From Achromobacter pulmonis (lineage in GTDB: Bacteria; Pseudomonadota; Gammaproteobacteria; Burkholderiales; Burkholderiaceae_B), in assembly GCF_902859765.1 (NCBI RefSeq), contig NZ_CADIJV010000027.1, forward strand, positions 1 through 64,000: a stretch of DNA of 64,000 nt, in the 5' to 3' direction. Both the position numbers and the translations under genes were made by a program. This document shows, piece after piece, positions 10,067 to 21,072 of the stretch. The notes under the pieces are model-generated. The model had not been told where the DNA came from, made no database searches, and worked only from the letters and a program-made list of their open reading frames with translations. How positions within the stretch are numbered: position 1 is the first letter of the stretch; the number at the start of each line of letters is the position of its first letter.

Positions 10067-12927
10067 GCGCCAAGGGCTTCCTCTCATCCTCCGTCGCCAC
10101 GGTCGAACACGCCGTGGCGTGGTTGCATTCGCGCGTGTCGTTGACCGCGCACCTGAAGCTGGACTCCCGCGAGATCGAGCCGGGCGACGTGTTCGTTGCC
10201 TGCCCGGGACTGTCCAGCGACGGCCGCCTGTATATAGAGAAGGCGTTGGCGCTGGGCGCCAGCGCGGTGTTGTTCGAAGCGCCCGCGACCGAAGCCATCG
10301 AGGCCGCGGCGGCGGCCGGCAATACGCCGATGCTGCCGGTGAGCGGCCTGCGCGCCCTGTTGGGCGAGTTGGGCGACACCTGGTACGGCCGGCCGTCGGC
10401 GGCGCTGGCGGTGGTGGCCGTGACCGGCACCAACGGCAAGACTTCGTCGGTGCAGTGGATCGCCCACGCGCTGGGACGCAACGACAAGCCCTGCGGCACC
10501 ATTGGCACCCTGGGCGCGGTGCTGCCCGACGGGCAGACGCTGGGCGGCCATCTCACCACGCCGGACGTGCTGACCGTGCACCGTCTGCTGGCGGCCATGC
10601 GCGATGCCGGCGCCAAGGCGGTGGCGATGGAGGCGTCGTCCATCGGCATCGAACAGGGCCGTATGGATGGCGTGCGGGTGGCGCTGGCCGCCTATACCAA
10701 CCTGACCCGCGATCACCTCGATTATCACGGCACGATGGCGCGGTACGAGGCGGCCAAGGCCAGCCTGTTCCGCTGGCCGGGGCTGAGCGCCGCGGTGGTC
10801 AACGCCGACGACGAAGCCGGTCGCCGCCTGATCGCCTCGCTGCCGCCGGCGCTGTCGGTGATGGGCTACAGCCTGAGCGCGGATCCGGCGATTCCTGCCG
10901 CGATGCGTGCGCGCGACCTGCAGGCCACCGCGCAAGGACAGATATTCACGCTGGTGTCGCCGCATGGCGAGGCGCAGATCGTGACGCGCCTGCTGGGAGC
11001 GCACAACGTCTCGAACTTGTTGCTGGTGGCGGGCGTGCTCTACAAACTGGGCCTGCCCTTCGCGCAGATCGCGCGCGAACTGGCCGCGACCGATCCGGTG
11101 GATGGTCGACTGCAAACGGTGGAACCGGTGGCGCTCGCCTCCCAGGCCCATGCCGGCCGCGGGGCGCTGGTGGTGGTCGATTATTCGCACACGCCGGACT
11201 CGCTGGCGCGCGCCTTGATGGCGTTGCGCCCGGTGGCCCAGGCGCGCGCCGGCCGCCTGGTATGCGTGTTCGGTTGTGGCGGCGATCGCGACGCAGGCAA
11301 ACGCCCCGAGATGGGACGCATCGCAGCCGAGCTGGCCGACCATGTCGTGGTGTCGAGCGACAATCCGCGCAGCGAATCGCCCGACGTCATCGTGGCGCAG
11401 ATCGTTGCCGGCATTCCGGCTTCGGTGATGGCCGAGGTCCAGGTGGACCGTGCCCGCGCCATTATGCAGACCATCTGGGCCAGCGCGCCGGAAGACGTGG
11501 TGCTGCTGGCGGGCAAGGGGCACGAGACCTACCAGGAAATCGCCGGCGAGAAACTGCCTTTCGATGACCGGGAATGGGCGCGGCTGGCGCTGTTGCTGCC
11601 GCAGGTCAAAGGCGTTTCCACCGACACCCGGCGCATTGGCGCCGGCGAGATGTTCGTGGCGCTGGTGGGCGAGAACTTCGACGCCCACAATTATCTGGAC
11701 CAGGCCGCCGAGCGCGGCGCCTGCGCCGCGGTGGTGGCGCACGCCGTGCCGGAATCGAGCCTGCCGCAACTGGTGCTGGGCGATACCCGCGTGGCGCTGA
11801 TGCGTATCGGCGCCGCCTGGCGCGCCCGCTTCTCGCTGCCGGTGGTGGCGGTGACAGGCAGCAACGGCAAGACCACTACCAAGGAAATGATCTCGGCCAT
11901 GCTGGCCGGCTGGCAAGGCGAGGAAGGCCGTCTCGCGACCGCTGGCAACCTGAACAATGACATCGGCGTGCCGCTGACGGTGCTGCGCCTGCGGCCGGAG
12001 CACCGCGCCGCCGTGTTCGAACTGGGCATGAACCACCCGGGCGAGATCGCCCAATTGGCGGCGATCGCGGCGCCCAGCGTGGCGCTGGTCACCAACGCCC
12101 AGCGCGAGCACCAGGAATTCATGCATACCGTGGAAGCGGTGGCGCTGGAAAACGGTGCCGCCATCGCCGCGCTGCCGGCGGATGGCGTGGCCGTGTATCC
12201 GGGCGACGAGCCGTACGCGGCGATCTGGGACAAGCTCGCCGCGCCGCGCCGCGCGTTGCGCTTCGGCCTGCAGCCGGGGCTGGATGTCTACGCCGAACAG
12301 ATTCTGGCGGACGTCGATTCGACGCGTTGCCGCGTGGTGACGCCGATGGGCAATGCCGATCTAGTGTTGCCGGTGCCTGGCGTGCACAACCTGCGCAATG
12401 CGCTGGCGGCGATCGCCAGCAGCATCGCCGCAGGCGTGCCGCTGGATGTCGCCGTGCGGGCGCTGGCTGGTTTCAGTCCAGTCGCGGGCCGCATGCAGCA
12501 CAAGAAATTGAGTGACGGAACGTTGCTCATCGACGACACCTACAATGCCAACCCCGACTCGGTTCGCGTGGCCATCGATGTGCTAGCCCGCATGGCCGGC
12601 ACGCGTGTCCTGGTGCTGGGCGATATGGGCGAAGTCGGGGACAACGGCCCCGCCATGCATGAAGAGGTGGGCAATTACGCGCGCGAGCTCGGGCTCGACG
12701 CGCTCATCACGCTAGGCGAAGCCAGCCGGGCGGCCGCGGCCGCCTACGGTTCGGGCGCGCACGCCTGCGCATCGGTAGACGAAGTGGTTGCCGCATTGCG
12801 CGGCCTGCGCGCGTCCTGCGTATTGGTGAAAGGATCGCGCTTTATGCGCATGGAGCGGGTAGTGACGGCTTTTACTTCGAATGACGGACATGCGTCCAAG
12901 GGGCAGGGGGACAACCATGCTGCTTGA
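10063..12927 (+). CDS. murEF: Fused MurE-MurF: meso-DAP ligase / D-Ala-D-Ala ligase
   Basis: A single 954-residue frame joins two successive cytosolic Mur ligases. The MurE half (1 to about 514) has P-loop [10 protein letters not shown] near 120 and the DNPR motif (SSDNPRSE) that marks meso-diaminopimelate specificity. The MurF half has P-loop [10 protein letters not shown] near 597 and [13 protein letters not shown]. It would convert UDP-MurNAc-dipeptide to the pentapeptide in two steps. The junction is abrupt: LALLLPQ of MurE runs straight into [11 protein letters not shown] near residue 515, so roughly the first 25 residues of a free MurF are absent. No stop or start codon lies at the junction. 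This fusion is known in Bordetella and relatives. The start at 10063 overlaps ftsI by ATGA. Confidence 0.96.
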   Translation: MSAKGFLSSSVATVEHAVAWLHSRVSLTAHLKLDSREIEPGDVFVACPGLSSDGRLYIEKALALGASAVLFEAPATEAIEAAAAAGNTPMLPVSGLRALLGELGDTWYGRPSAALAVVAVTGTNGKTSSVQWIAHALGRNDKPCGTIGTLGAVLPDGQTLGGHLTTPDVLTVHRLLAAMRDAGAKAVAMEASSIGIEQGRMDGVRVALAAYTNLTRDHLDYHGTMARYEAAKASLFRWPGLSAAVVNADDEAGRRLIASLPPALSVMGYSLSADPAIPAAMRARDLQATAQGQIFTLVSPHGEAQIVTRLLGAHNVSNLLLVAGVLYKLGLPFAQIARELAATDPVDGRLQTVEPVALASQAHAGRGALVVVDYSHTPDSLARALMALRPVAQARAGRLVCVFGCGGDRDAGKRPEMGRIAAELADHVVVSSDNPRSESPDVIVAQIVAGIPASVMAEVQVDRARAIMQTIWASAPEDVVLLAGKGHETYQEIAGEKLPFDDREWARLALLLPQVKGVSTDTRRIGAGEMFVALVGENFDAHNYLDQAAERGACAAVVAHAVPESSLPQLVLGDTRVALMRIGAAWRARFSLPVVAVTGSNGKTTTKEMISAMLAGWQGEEGRLATAGNLNNDIGVPLTVLRLRPEHRAAVFELGMNHPGEIAQLAAIAAPSVALVTNAQREHQEFMHTVEAVALENGAAIAALPADGVAVYPGDEPYAAIWDKLAAPRRALRFGLQPGLDVYAEQILADVDSTRCRVVTPMGNADLVLPVPGVHNLRNALAAIASSIAAGVPLDVAVRALAGFSPVAGRMQHKKLSDGTLLIDDTYNANPDSVRVAIDVLARMAGTRVLVLGDMGEVGDNGPAMHEEVGNYARELGLDALITLGEASRAAAAAYGSGAHACASVDEVVAALRGLRASCVLVKGSRFMRMERVVTAFTSNDGHASKGQGDNHAA

Positions 12928-14086
12928 GATCGCCCGCCTGCTTTCCGATGATGTGCGCGCCTTGGGTGTGTTCGAGTACATCACGCTGCGCGCGGTGCTG
13001 GCCTGCGCCACCGCGCTGCTGATCGGCCTGGTGGCCGGCCCGCGCGTGATCCGCAAGCTGACCGAGATGAAGATCGGCCAGGCGGTGCGTTCCTATGGCC
13101 CGGAAAGCCACCTGGTCAAGACTGGCACGCCGACCATGGGGGGCGTGCTGATCCTGATTTCCATCGCCATCAGCACGTTGTTGTGGGCCGACTGGACCAA
13201 CCGCTTCGTCTGGGTGGTGCTGCTGGTGACCTTCGGTTTTGGTTGGATCGGCTGGATGGACGATTACCGCAAGGTGGTCTATCGCGATCCCGAAGGCATG
13301 CCGGCGCGCCAGAAGTTTTTCTGGCAGGCCTCCATCGGCCTGGTGGCGGCGGTGTATCTGGCATTTGCCGTGTCGGCGCCGGCCAACGCCGAGTTGTGGC
13401 CCCTGTTCAAGGCCTGGGTCGGTAGTGGCTTCACGATGTCGCTGCCGACGCGCGCGGACCTGATCGTGCCGTTCTTCAAGACGGTCAGCTATCCGCTGGG
13501 CGTGCTCGGCTTCGTGGCGTTGACCTGGGCTGTGATCGTCGGCACCAGCAACGCTGTCAATCTGACCGACGGCCTGGATGGCCTGGCGATCATGCCCACC
13601 GTGATGGTCGGCAGCGCGCTGGGCATCTTCGCCTACGTGGTCGGCCGTGTCGACTACTCGAAGTATCTGTTGTTCCCGTATATCCCGGGCGCCTCGGAGC
13701 TGATGGTGCTGTGCGCGGCGATCGGCGGCGCGGGGCTGGCATTTTTATGGTTCAACGCGTATCCGGCGCAGGTGTTCATGGGTGACGTCGGCGCGTTGGC
13801 GCTGGGTGGGGCGCTGGGCACGATCGCGGTCATCGTGCGCCAGGAGATCGTGCTGTTCATCATGGGCGGCGTGTTCGTGGTCGAGACCCTGTCGGTGATG
13901 ATCCAGGTGACGTGGTTCAAGTACACCAAGCGACGTTATGGAACAGGTCGACGCATATTCCGCATGGCTCCGCTGCATCATCACTTCGAAGTGGGCGGCT
14001 GGAAGGAAACCCAGGTGGTCGTGCGTTTCTGGATCATCAGCATGATGCTGGTGCTGATTGGCCTCTCTACCCTGAAGTTGCGATGA
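12917..14086 (+). CDS. mraY: Phospho-N-acetylmuramoyl-pentapeptide transferase MraY
   Basis: This 389-residue polytopic inner-membrane enzyme moves phospho-MurNAc-pentapeptide onto undecaprenyl phosphate, giving lipid I. About ten hydrophobic segments are visible. Signature motifs are [14 protein letters not shown] (catalytic Asp pair), [29 protein letters not shown] and APLHHHFE. The start at 12917 gives the standard MLLEIARLL-like N-terminus and places it 11 bases inside the end of murE-murF. It ends with an ATGA overlap onto murD. Confidence 0.97.
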   Translation: MLLEIARLLSDDVRALGVFEYITLRAVLACATALLIGLVAGPRVIRKLTEMKIGQAVRSYGPESHLVKTGTPTMGGVLILISIAISTLLWADWTNRFVWVVLLVTFGFGWIGWMDDYRKVVYRDPEGMPARQKFFWQASIGLVAAVYLAFAVSAPANAELWPLFKAWVGSGFTMSLPTRADLIVPFFKTVSYPLGVLGFVALTWAVIVGTSNAVNLTDGLDGLAIMPTVMVGSALGIFAYVVGRVDYSKYLLFPYIPGASELMVLCAAIGGAGLAFLWFNAYPAQVFMGDVGALALGGALGTIAVIVRQEIVLFIMGGVFVVETLSVMIQVTWFKYTKRRYGTGRRIFRMAPLHHHFEVGGWKETQVVVRFWIISMMLVLIGLSTLKLR

Positions 14087-15615
14087 ATATGAATGAAACC
14101 TCCCGCGCCGACGCGCCGCTCGTCCTGATCCTTGGATTGGGCGAGTCGGGTGTCGCCGCCGCACGCTGGAGCGCCCGCCAGGGCGCCCGCCTGCGCGTGG
14201 CCGACACGCGCGCCGAGCCGGGGGGATTGTCCGCGCTGCGCGATGCGCTGGCGCAGGCCGAGGTGGAATACCGCCTGGGCTGCGACACGTCTTTCGATCT
14301 CGCGCTGCTGGATGGGGTCGACCAGGTCGTCGTCAGCCCGGGGCTGGCGCCCGACGGCGCGCCGGCCGGCGATCTGCTGCGCGAAGCCAAGGCTCGCGGC
14401 ATCGAAGTCGTCGGCGAGATCGAGCTGTTTGCGCGGGCGCTGGCCGAACTGGCCGAGACCCGTGAATACCGTCCGCGCGTGCTGGCCGTGACCGGCACCA
14501 ATGGCAAGACCACCGTCACCGCGCTGGCGCGCGACCTGATCGCGGCCAGCGGCCTGTCGGTGCAGGCTGCCGGCAATATCAGTCCGGCCGCGTTGACCGC
14601 CTTGATGCAGGCGCTGGATGCCGATGCGCTGCCGCAAGTGTGGGTGCTGGAACTGTCGAGCTTCCAGCTGGAGACTACGCACACGCTGATGGCCGACGCG
14701 GCCGTCGTGCTCAACGTGACGCAGGATCACCTGGACTGGCATGGCGGCATGGACGCCTATGCGCGGGCCAAGGCGCGCCTGCTGAAGATGACGCGCATCG
14801 CCATTGTCAATCGCGATGATCCGTATACCGTGGACATGGTGCCGTCGCTGGATGCCATGCCGGTGCGCAGCTTCGGCCGCGACGTGCCGGAGCTGGTCGG
14901 CGACATGGGCCTGGATCTGGGGCAGGGCGTGGCCTGGCTGGTGGCGGCCGAGCCGGTCGATTTCGACGAACCCGTGGCGCCGGTGCGCCGCAAGAAGGGC
15001 GCGCCGGAGCCGGTGCGGGCCAAGGGCCGCATGAGCCGCCTGATGCCGGTCGATGCCCTGCGCATCCGCGGCATCCACAATGCCTTGAATGCGCTGGCCG
15101 CGTTGCAGCTGGCACGTTGCCTCGACCTCGGTTGGGGCCCGATGCTGCGCGCCCTGCGTGAATATGCCGGCGAACCGCATCGTGCCGCTTTTGTGCGCAA
15201 TATCGGCGGCGTGGACTACATCAACGATAGCAAGGGCACCAACGTCGGCGCTACCGTGGCCGCGCTCGAAGGCATGGGCCAGCCGGTGGTGCTGATCGCC
15301 GGCGGCCAGGGCAAGGGCCAGGACTTCTCGCCGTTGATTCCGGTGGTGTCGCGCCATGCGCGCGCCGTGCTGCTGATCGGCCAGGATGGCCCCGAGATCG
15401 GCCGGGTGCTGGCCGCCACTGGCGTCGACTGCATTGCCGTGGCATCGCTGCGTGACGCCGTGCGCCGCGCCGCCGAACTGGCGCAGGCCGGTGACGTGGT
15501 GCTGCTGTCGCCCGCCTGCGCCAGCCTGGACATGTTCCGCAACTACCCGCATCGCGGGCAAGTGTTTGTGGAAGAGGTCGAAGACCTGGCCCGCGACCGA
15601 GGAGAGGTGGCATGA
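14083..15615 (+). CDS. murD: UDP-MurNAc-L-Ala--D-Glu ligase MurD
   Basis: This cytosolic ligase adds D-glutamate to UDP-MurNAc-L-alanine. It has an N-terminal Rossmann-like domain ([15 protein letters not shown]), P-loop [10 protein letters not shown] near residue 140, and C-terminal motifs including [17 protein letters not shown] and [12 protein letters not shown]. At 510 residues it is clearly longer than E. coli MurD (438). A Pro/Lys/Arg-rich insertion (about residues 295-325, around [16 protein letters not shown]) accounts for much of the excess. The start at 14083 overlaps mraY by ATGA; ATG 14089 is an alternative. Confidence 0.96.
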   Translation: MNMNETSRADAPLVLILGLGESGVAAARWSARQGARLRVADTRAEPGGLSALRDALAQAEVEYRLGCDTSFDLALLDGVDQVVVSPGLAPDGAPAGDLLREAKARGIEVVGEIELFARALAELAETREYRPRVLAVTGTNGKTTVTALARDLIAASGLSVQAAGNISPAALTALMQALDADALPQVWVLELSSFQLETTHTLMADAAVVLNVTQDHLDWHGGMDAYARAKARLLKMTRIAIVNRDDPYTVDMVPSLDAMPVRSFGRDVPELVGDMGLDLGQGVAWLVAAEPVDFDEPVAPVRRKKGAPEPVRAKGRMSRLMPVDALRIRGIHNALNALAALQLARCLDLGWGPMLRALREYAGEPHRAAFVRNIGGVDYINDSKGTNVGATVAALEGMGQPVVLIAGGQGKGQDFSPLIPVVSRHARAVLLIGQDGPEIGRVLAATGVDCIAVASLRDAVRRAAELAQAGDVVLLSPACASLDMFRNYPHRGQVFVEEVEDLARDRGEVA

Positions 15616-16805
15616 GCCTGATCGCCGATCTCACCGCCAGCGTCAATGCCGTACGGCCCGGCCGTACCCGCATGCGCAATTTCGACATGCCGCTCGCGAT
15701 CGCGGCCTCGACGTTGCTGCTGCTCGGCCTGCTGATGGTGTACTCGGCGTCGATCGCGCTGGCCGACGGCCCGCGCTATGCGTCGTATGGACGCTATTAC
15801 TTCGTGATCCGCCATGGCTTGTTCGTCTGCACCGGCCTGGTGGCGGGGGCGGTTGTGCTGGCGGTGCCGATCCGCGTCTGGCAGCGCCTGGCGGTACCGC
15901 TGTTCGTGGTGGCGATAGTGCTGCTGGCGGCGGTGCTGGTCCCGGGGATCGGCCGCGAGGTCAACGGCGCGCACCGTTGGATCCCGCTGGGCCCGCTGAA
16001 TTTCCAGCCGTCCGAACTGATGAAGCTGGCCGCGCTGCTGTATGCGGCCGACTACACGGTGCGCAAGCAGGAGCACATGCAGGCCTTCGCACGCGGCTTT
16101 TTGCCGATGGCGTTCGCGCTGGCGGGCGTGGGCATGCTGCTGCTGCTCGAACCCGACCTGGGCGCGTTCATGGTGATCGTGGCGATCGCGATCGGCATCC
16201 TGTTCCTGGGCGGCATCAACGGCAAATACTTCAGCAGCCTGCTGGCGGTGCTGGTCAGCACCTTCCTGATGCTGATCTGGCTGTCGCCGTGGCGCCGCGC
16301 GCGTCTGTTCGCCTATCTGGATCCCTGGAACGAAGACAATGCCTACGGCAGCGCCTATCAGTTGTCGCATTCGCTGATCGCCCTGGGACGCGGCGAATGG
16401 CTGGGCGTGGGCCTGGGCGCCAGCGTCGAGAAGCTGCACTACCTGCCCGAAGCCCATACTGACTTTCTGATGGCGGTGGTGGGCGAGGAACTCGGCTTCG
16501 CCGGCGTGATGCTGGTGATCACGCTGTTCGCCATCATCGTCTATCGCGGTTTCGACATCGGCCGCCAGGCCATCGCCATGGAACGCACGTTCGCCGGTCT
16601 GGTGGCGCACGGCGTGGCGATGTGGTTCGGGGTGCAGGCCTTCATCAACATGGGGGTGTGCCTGGGGCTGCTGCCGACCAAAGGGCTGACGCTGCCGCTG
16701 ATGAGTTATGGCGGCTCGGGCGTGGTGATGAATCTGTGCGCCCTGGCCATGCTGATACGGGTGGATGTGGAAAACCGCATCATGATGCGCGGAGGACGGG
16801 TATGA
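15612..16805 (+). CDS. ftsW: Lipid II polymerase FtsW (SEDS family)
   Basis: This 397-residue SEDS glycosyltransferase polymerises lipid II at the septum as partner of FtsI. About ten transmembrane segments begin after a short cytoplasmic tail. Typical SEDS stretches are [50 protein letters not shown] and [17 protein letters not shown]. It overlaps murD upstream and murG downstream by ATGA, so it is translated as part of the precursor-synthesis block. Confidence 0.96.
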   Translation: MSLIADLTASVNAVRPGRTRMRNFDMPLAIAASTLLLLGLLMVYSASIALADGPRYASYGRYYFVIRHGLFVCTGLVAGAVVLAVPIRVWQRLAVPLFVVAIVLLAAVLVPGIGREVNGAHRWIPLGPLNFQPSELMKLAALLYAADYTVRKQEHMQAFARGFLPMAFALAGVGMLLLLEPDLGAFMVIVAIAIGILFLGGINGKYFSSLLAVLVSTFLMLIWLSPWRRARLFAYLDPWNEDNAYGSAYQLSHSLIALGRGEWLGVGLGASVEKLHYLPEAHTDFLMAVVGEELGFAGVMLVITLFAIIVYRGFDIGRQAIAMERTFAGLVAHGVAMWFGVQAFINMGVCLGLLPTKGLTLPLMSYGGSGVVMNLCALAMLIRVDVENRIMMRGGRV

Positions 16806-17881
16806 CCGCGTCGTCGCGCACCATCCTGATCATGGCCGGCGGCACCGGCGGCCACATCATGCCCGGCCTGGCCGTGGCCGATGTGCTGCGCCAGCGTGGC
16901 TGGCGCGTGCTGTGGCTGGGCAACCCCGACAAGATGGAAGGCAAACTGGTGCCGCCGCGCGGCATCGAGCTGGTGCCGCTGCGCTTTGCCGGCGTGCGCG
17001 GCAAGGGCGTGGCGGCGTTGCTGAAGCTGCCTTTCCTGCTGCTGCGCGCCTGCGCGCAGGCGTGGTCGCGCCTGTCGGCGGTGCGCCCCGACGTGGTGCT
17101 GGGCATGGGCGGCTATGTCGCCTTCCCCGGTGGCGTCATCGCGGCGCTGCGCGGCACGCCGCTGGTGGTGCACGAACAGAATGCGGTGGCCGGCACCGCC
17201 AACAAGTGGCTGGCCCGCATGGCGCGCCGCGTGCTGAGCGGGTTCCCCGGCGTGCTGCCCAAGGGCGAGGCCATGGGCAACCCGGTGCGCGCCGACCTGT
17301 GCGCCTTGCCCGATCCGGCGCAGCGCTATGCCGGCCGTGGCGGTCCGCTGCGGCTGCTGGTGGTGGGCGGCAGCCTCGGTGCTCAGGCGCTCAATACCGC
17401 TGTGCCGCAGGCGCTGGCGCGCCTGCCACGGGAAAGCCGTCCCGTGGTGGTGCATCAGGCCGGCGAACAACACTTGCCGGCGCTGCAGCAGGCCTACGCC
17501 CAGGCGGGTGTGGCGGCCGACTGCCGCGCCTTCATCGACGACATGGCCGGCGCCATGGGCGATGCCGACCTGCTGATCTGCCGCGCGGGCGCCATGACGG
17601 TGTCCGAAGTGGCCGCGGCGGGCGTGGCGGCGCTGTTCGTGCCGTTCCCCCATGCCATCGACGACCATCAAACCGCCAACGCGCGCTTCCTGAGCGACGC
17701 GCAGGCCGCCTGGCTGCAGCCGCAGAACGCCTTGAGCCCCGAGTGGCTGGCGGACTGGCTTGGCCAGCGCAACCGACAAGAACTGCAAGCCGTCGCAGAA
17801 CGGGCCCGCGCGCATGCGCACCCGGAAGCGGCGGCGCACATCGCCGACGTCTGTGAACAGGCAGCGGGGCGTTCATCATGA
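16802..17881 (+). CDS. murG: UDP-GlcNAc:lipid I transferase MurG
   Basis: This 359-residue peripheral membrane GT-B enzyme converts lipid I to lipid II. The N-domain glycine motif [16 protein letters not shown] lies at residues 10-25, and a second glycine-rich loop, [12 protein letters not shown], opens the C-domain. The [13 protein letters not shown] and [10 protein letters not shown] stretches and [16 protein letters not shown] are standard. Both ends overlap neighbours by ATGA. MurG is reported to scaffold Mur ligases in Bordetella, which suits the tight genetic packing here. Confidence 0.97.
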   Translation: MTASSRTILIMAGGTGGHIMPGLAVADVLRQRGWRVLWLGNPDKMEGKLVPPRGIELVPLRFAGVRGKGVAALLKLPFLLLRACAQAWSRLSAVRPDVVLGMGGYVAFPGGVIAALRGTPLVVHEQNAVAGTANKWLARMARRVLSGFPGVLPKGEAMGNPVRADLCALPDPAQRYAGRGGPLRLLVVGGSLGAQALNTAVPQALARLPRESRPVVVHQAGEQHLPALQQAYAQAGVAADCRAFIDDMAGAMGDADLLICRAGAMTVSEVAAAGVAALFVPFPHAIDDHQTANARFLSDAQAAWLQPQNALSPEWLADWLGQRNRQELQAVAERARAHAHPEAAAHIADVCEQAAGRSS

Positions 17882-19284
17882 AACACAGAATCCAACATAT
17901 CCATTTCGTAGGCATCGGCGGCTCCGGCATGAGCGGCATCGCCGAGGTGCTGCTCAACCTGGGCTACACCGTCAGCGGTTCCGACCTGAACGAGTCGGCG
18001 GTGACGCGCCGTCTGGCCGGCCTGGGCGTGAACATCGCCATCGGTCACGTCGCCAGCAACGTCACCGGCGCTGGCGCCATCGTCACCTCCACCGCGGTGG
18101 CGGGCGACAACCCCGAGGTCATCGCGGCCCGCGCCGCGCGCATCCCGGTGGTGCCGCGCGCCATCATGCTGGCCGAGCTGATGCGTCTGAAGCGCGGCAT
18201 CGCGGTGGCCGGCACGCATGGCAAGACCACCACCACGAGCTTGGTGGCAAGCGTGCTGGCCGCGGCCGACCTGGACCCGACCTTCGTGATCGGCGGGCGC
18301 CTGAATTCGGCCGGCGCCAACGCGCGCCTGGGGCAGGGCGACTACATCGTGGTCGAGGCCGACGAATCCGACGCCTCGTTCCTGAACCTGCTGCCGGTGA
18401 TGGCCATCGTGACCAACATCGACGCCGATCACATGGACACCTATGGCCACGACGTGGCCCGCCTCAAGAGCGCATTCATCGAGTTCACCCAGCGCCTGCC
18501 GTTCTACGGCAGCGCGGTGCTGTGCAGCGACGACGCCAACGTGCGCGAGATCATGCCGTTCGTGTCGCGCCCCATCACCACCTACGGCCTGAACGAAGAG
18601 GCCATGGTGCGCGGCTATGAGGTGCGGGCCGAGGGCACGCGCATGCGTTTCAACGTGCAGCGCAGCCAGGGTGACACGCTGTTGCCGCCGCTACAGGTGG
18701 AACTGAACCTGCCGGGCCTGCACAACGTGCGCAACGCGTTGGCGGCGATCGCCGTGGCGACCGAACTGGGCGTGTCCGACGAGGCGATCCGCGATGCGCT
18801 GGCCTCGTTCAAGGGTGTGGGCCGGCGCTTCACGCAGACGGGCGAGTTCCCGGTGCCCGCCGCGCATGGCGGCGGCGCCTTCACGGTGATCGACGACTAC
18901 GGCCATCACCCGGTGGAAATGGCCGCCACGCTGGCCGCCGCCCGCGGCGCCTGGCCTGACCGCCGCATCGTGCTGGCGTTCCAGCCGCACCGCTATACGC
19001 GCACCCGCGATTGCTTCGAGGACTTCGTGCGCGTGCTGGGCACGGCCGACGCGGTGTTGCTGACCGAGGTCTATTCGGCCGGCGAGCCGCCGCTGGTGGC
19101 CGCCGACGGCCGTGCCCTGTCACGCGCCTTGCGCGTGGCCGGCAAGGTCGAGCCGGTGTTCGTCGAGGACGTGGCCGACCTGCCGCAGGCAGTGGTGGAT
19201 TTCGTGCGCGATGGCGACGTGGTCATCGTCATGGGCGCGGGGTCGATCAGCAAGGTCCCGGCCCAAGTTGGAGAATTGGCATGA
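17878..19284 (+). CDS. murC: UDP-MurNAc--L-alanine ligase MurC
   Basis: This 468-residue ligase adds L-alanine to UDP-MurNAc, the first Mur ligase step. The N-terminus carries [17 protein letters not shown], the P-loop region is [12 protein letters not shown] (about residues 112-123), and [10 protein letters not shown] and [10 protein letters not shown] are family motifs. The reaction precedes those of murD and murE-murF, which lie upstream in the same operon. ATGA overlaps exist with murG and ddl. Confidence 0.97.
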   Translation: MKHRIQHIHFVGIGGSGMSGIAEVLLNLGYTVSGSDLNESAVTRRLAGLGVNIAIGHVASNVTGAGAIVTSTAVAGDNPEVIAARAARIPVVPRAIMLAELMRLKRGIAVAGTHGKTTTTSLVASVLAAADLDPTFVIGGRLNSAGANARLGQGDYIVVEADESDASFLNLLPVMAIVTNIDADHMDTYGHDVARLKSAFIEFTQRLPFYGSAVLCSDDANVREIMPFVSRPITTYGLNEEAMVRGYEVRAEGTRMRFNVQRSQGDTLLPPLQVELNLPGLHNVRNALAAIAVATELGVSDEAIRDALASFKGVGRRFTQTGEFPVPAAHGGGAFTVIDDYGHHPVEMAATLAAARGAWPDRRIVLAFQPHRYTRTRDCFEDFVRVLGTADAVLLTEVYSAGEPPLVAADGRALSRALRVAGKVEPVFVEDVADLPQAVVDFVRDGDVVIVMGAGSISKVPAQVGELA

Positions 19285-20231
19285 GCGCGACATTCGGCAA
19301 AGTGGGTGTGTTGTACGGCGGCCGGTCCGCCGAACGCGAAGTGTCCCTGATGTCCGGGGCCGGCGTGCACGAGGCGTTGCTGAGCGCCGGCGTCGATGCG
19401 CATTTGTTCGACACGGGCGAGCGCAGTCTGGCGGAACTGGCGGCAGAGGGCTTCGAACGCGTGTTCATCGCGCTGCATGGCCGCTTCGGCGAAGACGGCT
19501 CGATCCAGGGCGCGCTCGAACTGCTGGGCATTCCGTACACCGGCAGCGGTCCGCTGGCTTCCGCGCTGGCCATGGACAAGACCATGACCAAGCGGGTGTG
19601 GCTGCAACACGGCCTGCCCACGCCCGCATTCGAATTGCTGGACGCCGAGACCGAGCTGCGCCTGGTGCCCGATCGTCTGTGCCTGCCCTTGATCATCAAG
19701 CCGCCGCATGAAGGGTCGACGGTAGGCATCACCAAGGTCGTGGGTTATTCCGACATGAAGGAAGCCTATGCCCTGGCCGCCAAGTTCGACGCCGAAGTGC
19801 TGGCCGAGCAGTTCATCGCGGGCCGCGAATTGACGGTGGCGATACTGGGGGGCGGCAAGACCGCGCGCGCGTTGCCGGTGATCGAGATCGCCGCGCCCGG
19901 CGGCAACTACGACTACGAGCACAAGTACTTCTCCGACGACACGCAGTACTTCTGCCCGGCGGCGCTGCCGCCGGCCGTGGCCGAGGAAGTCGCCGACATC
20001 GCGGTGCGCGCCTATCGCGCGCTGGGCTGCGAAGGCTGGGGCCGCGCCGATTTCATGCTGGACGCCGACAACCGCCCCTGGCTGCTTGAAATGAATACCT
20101 CGCCCGGCATGACCAGCCATTCGCTGGTGCCGATGGCGGCTCGTGCCACCGGCATGAGCTATGCCGAACTGTGCGTGGCGATCCTGGCCGATGCCTCGTG
20201 CAAGTTGCACAGCGCGGCCCGTAATCCTTGA
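19281..20231 (+). CDS. ddl: D-alanine--D-alanine ligase
   Basis: This 316-residue ATP-grasp ligase makes the D-Ala-D-Ala dipeptide used by the MurF half of the fusion. Visible motifs are [17 protein letters not shown] at the N-terminus, [26 protein letters not shown] in the ATP-grasp fold, and RADFMLD with [13 protein letters not shown] at the C-terminus. The position between murC and ftsQ matches DdlB of other bacteria. The start at 19281 overlaps murC by ATGA; ftsQ follows after 12 bases. Confidence 0.96.
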   Translation: MSATFGKVGVLYGGRSAEREVSLMSGAGVHEALLSAGVDAHLFDTGERSLAELAAEGFERVFIALHGRFGEDGSIQGALELLGIPYTGSGPLASALAMDKTMTKRVWLQHGLPTPAFELLDAETELRLVPDRLCLPLIIKPPHEGSTVGITKVVGYSDMKEAYALAAKFDAEVLAEQFIAGRELTVAILGGGKTARALPVIEIAAPGGNYDYEHKYFSDDTQYFCPAALPPAVAEEVADIAVRAYRALGCEGWGRADFMLDADNRPWLLEMNTSPGMTSHSLVPMAARATGMSYAELCVAILADASCKLHSAARNP

Positions 20232-20243
20232 CCCGGACATTCT

Positions 20244-21068
20244 GTGTGGAACGACGCTCGCACTACCAACCTGATCGCCAACACGCTAGCCGTGCTGGCG
20301 GTCTGCGCCATGCTCGTCGCGGGCGTGGTGTGGGTGGTGCAACGGCCGTATTTCACCTTGTCGGCGATCGAACTGGAATCCATGCCGGATACCGAGTTGC
20401 ACTATGTCTCGCCGGGCGCGGTGCGCGCGGCGATCGCCGGCCGCTTCAAGGGCAATTTCTTCACGGTGGACCTGAACGAGGCGCGCGAGATCTTCGAGTC
20501 GGTGCCCTGGGTGCGCCACGCCACCGTGCGGCGGATCTGGCCCAACGTGCTGCGTGTGCGCATCGAGGAGCAGCAGCCGCTCGCGCTGTGGAACGAGAAC
20601 CAGATGATCAACACCTGGGGCGAGGCGTTCACGGTCAACACGGGCGAGGTGGACGACGAGACAGTGTTGCCGCAGTTCTCCGGCCCCGAGGGCACCGAGT
20701 CGCTGGTGGTGCAACGCTACGCCGAGCTGGCGCGCTGGTTCGCGCCGCTCGATATGCACGTCAAGCAGCTGGAGCTCAGTCCGCGCTATGCCTGGCGCGT
20801 GGTGCTGTCCAACGGCATGCTGCTGGACCTGGGCCGCGATCCGGGCGCCGACGCGCCGGATCCGCATGGCCTGCCCGGCGCGCTGCCGTTCGCGGCGCGC
20901 ATTCAACGTTTTGTGCAGGCCTGGCCCGCCGTGGCGGGGCGCCTGGAAGGGCGCACCATCACGCAGGCCGACCTGCGCTATCCCAATGGTTTCGCCCTGG
21001 CGCTGGCCCCGTTGCCCGCGTCGGCAAACAAACCCAAATCCACACCGAAACCTCCCAAGAAACGCTAA
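20244..21068 (+). CDS. ftsQ: Cell division protein FtsQ
   Basis: This 274-residue bitopic divisome protein bridges FtsL/FtsB and other partners. It has a short cytoplasmic tail (about 10 residues), a transmembrane helix (about 12-33), a POTRA domain (about 42-112, with FTLSAIELE and VPWVRHATVRRIWPNVL), then the beta domain. The tail is Lys/Pro-rich. The start is a GTG at 20244 (GTG TGG AAC), chosen because it leaves a normal length cytoplasmic tail. ftsA begins 4 bases after the stop. Confidence 0.93.
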   Translation: MWNDARTTNLIANTLAVLAVCAMLVAGVVWVVQRPYFTLSAIELESMPDTELHYVSPGAVRAAIAGRFKGNFFTVDLNEAREIFESVPWVRHATVRRIWPNVLRVRIEEQQPLALWNENQMINTWGEAFTVNTGEVDDETVLPQFSGPEGTESLVVQRYAELARWFAPLDMHVKQLELSPRYAWRVVLSNGMLLDLGRDPGADAPDPHGLPGALPFAARIQRFVQAWPAVAGRLEGRTITQADLRYPNGFALALAPLPASANKPKSTPKPPKKR

Positions 21069-21072
21069 CGCC

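Noticed and set aside
8306-10087. 593-codon minus-strand frame opposite ftsI
   Set aside because: The ftsI catalytic triad of motifs is intact on the plus strand; the antisense frame shows only compositional bias.
10084-12126. 680-codon minus-strand frame opposite murE-murF
   Set aside because: The real fusion on the plus strand explains the codon periodicity. The frame has no motif and is His/Arg/Gln-rich.
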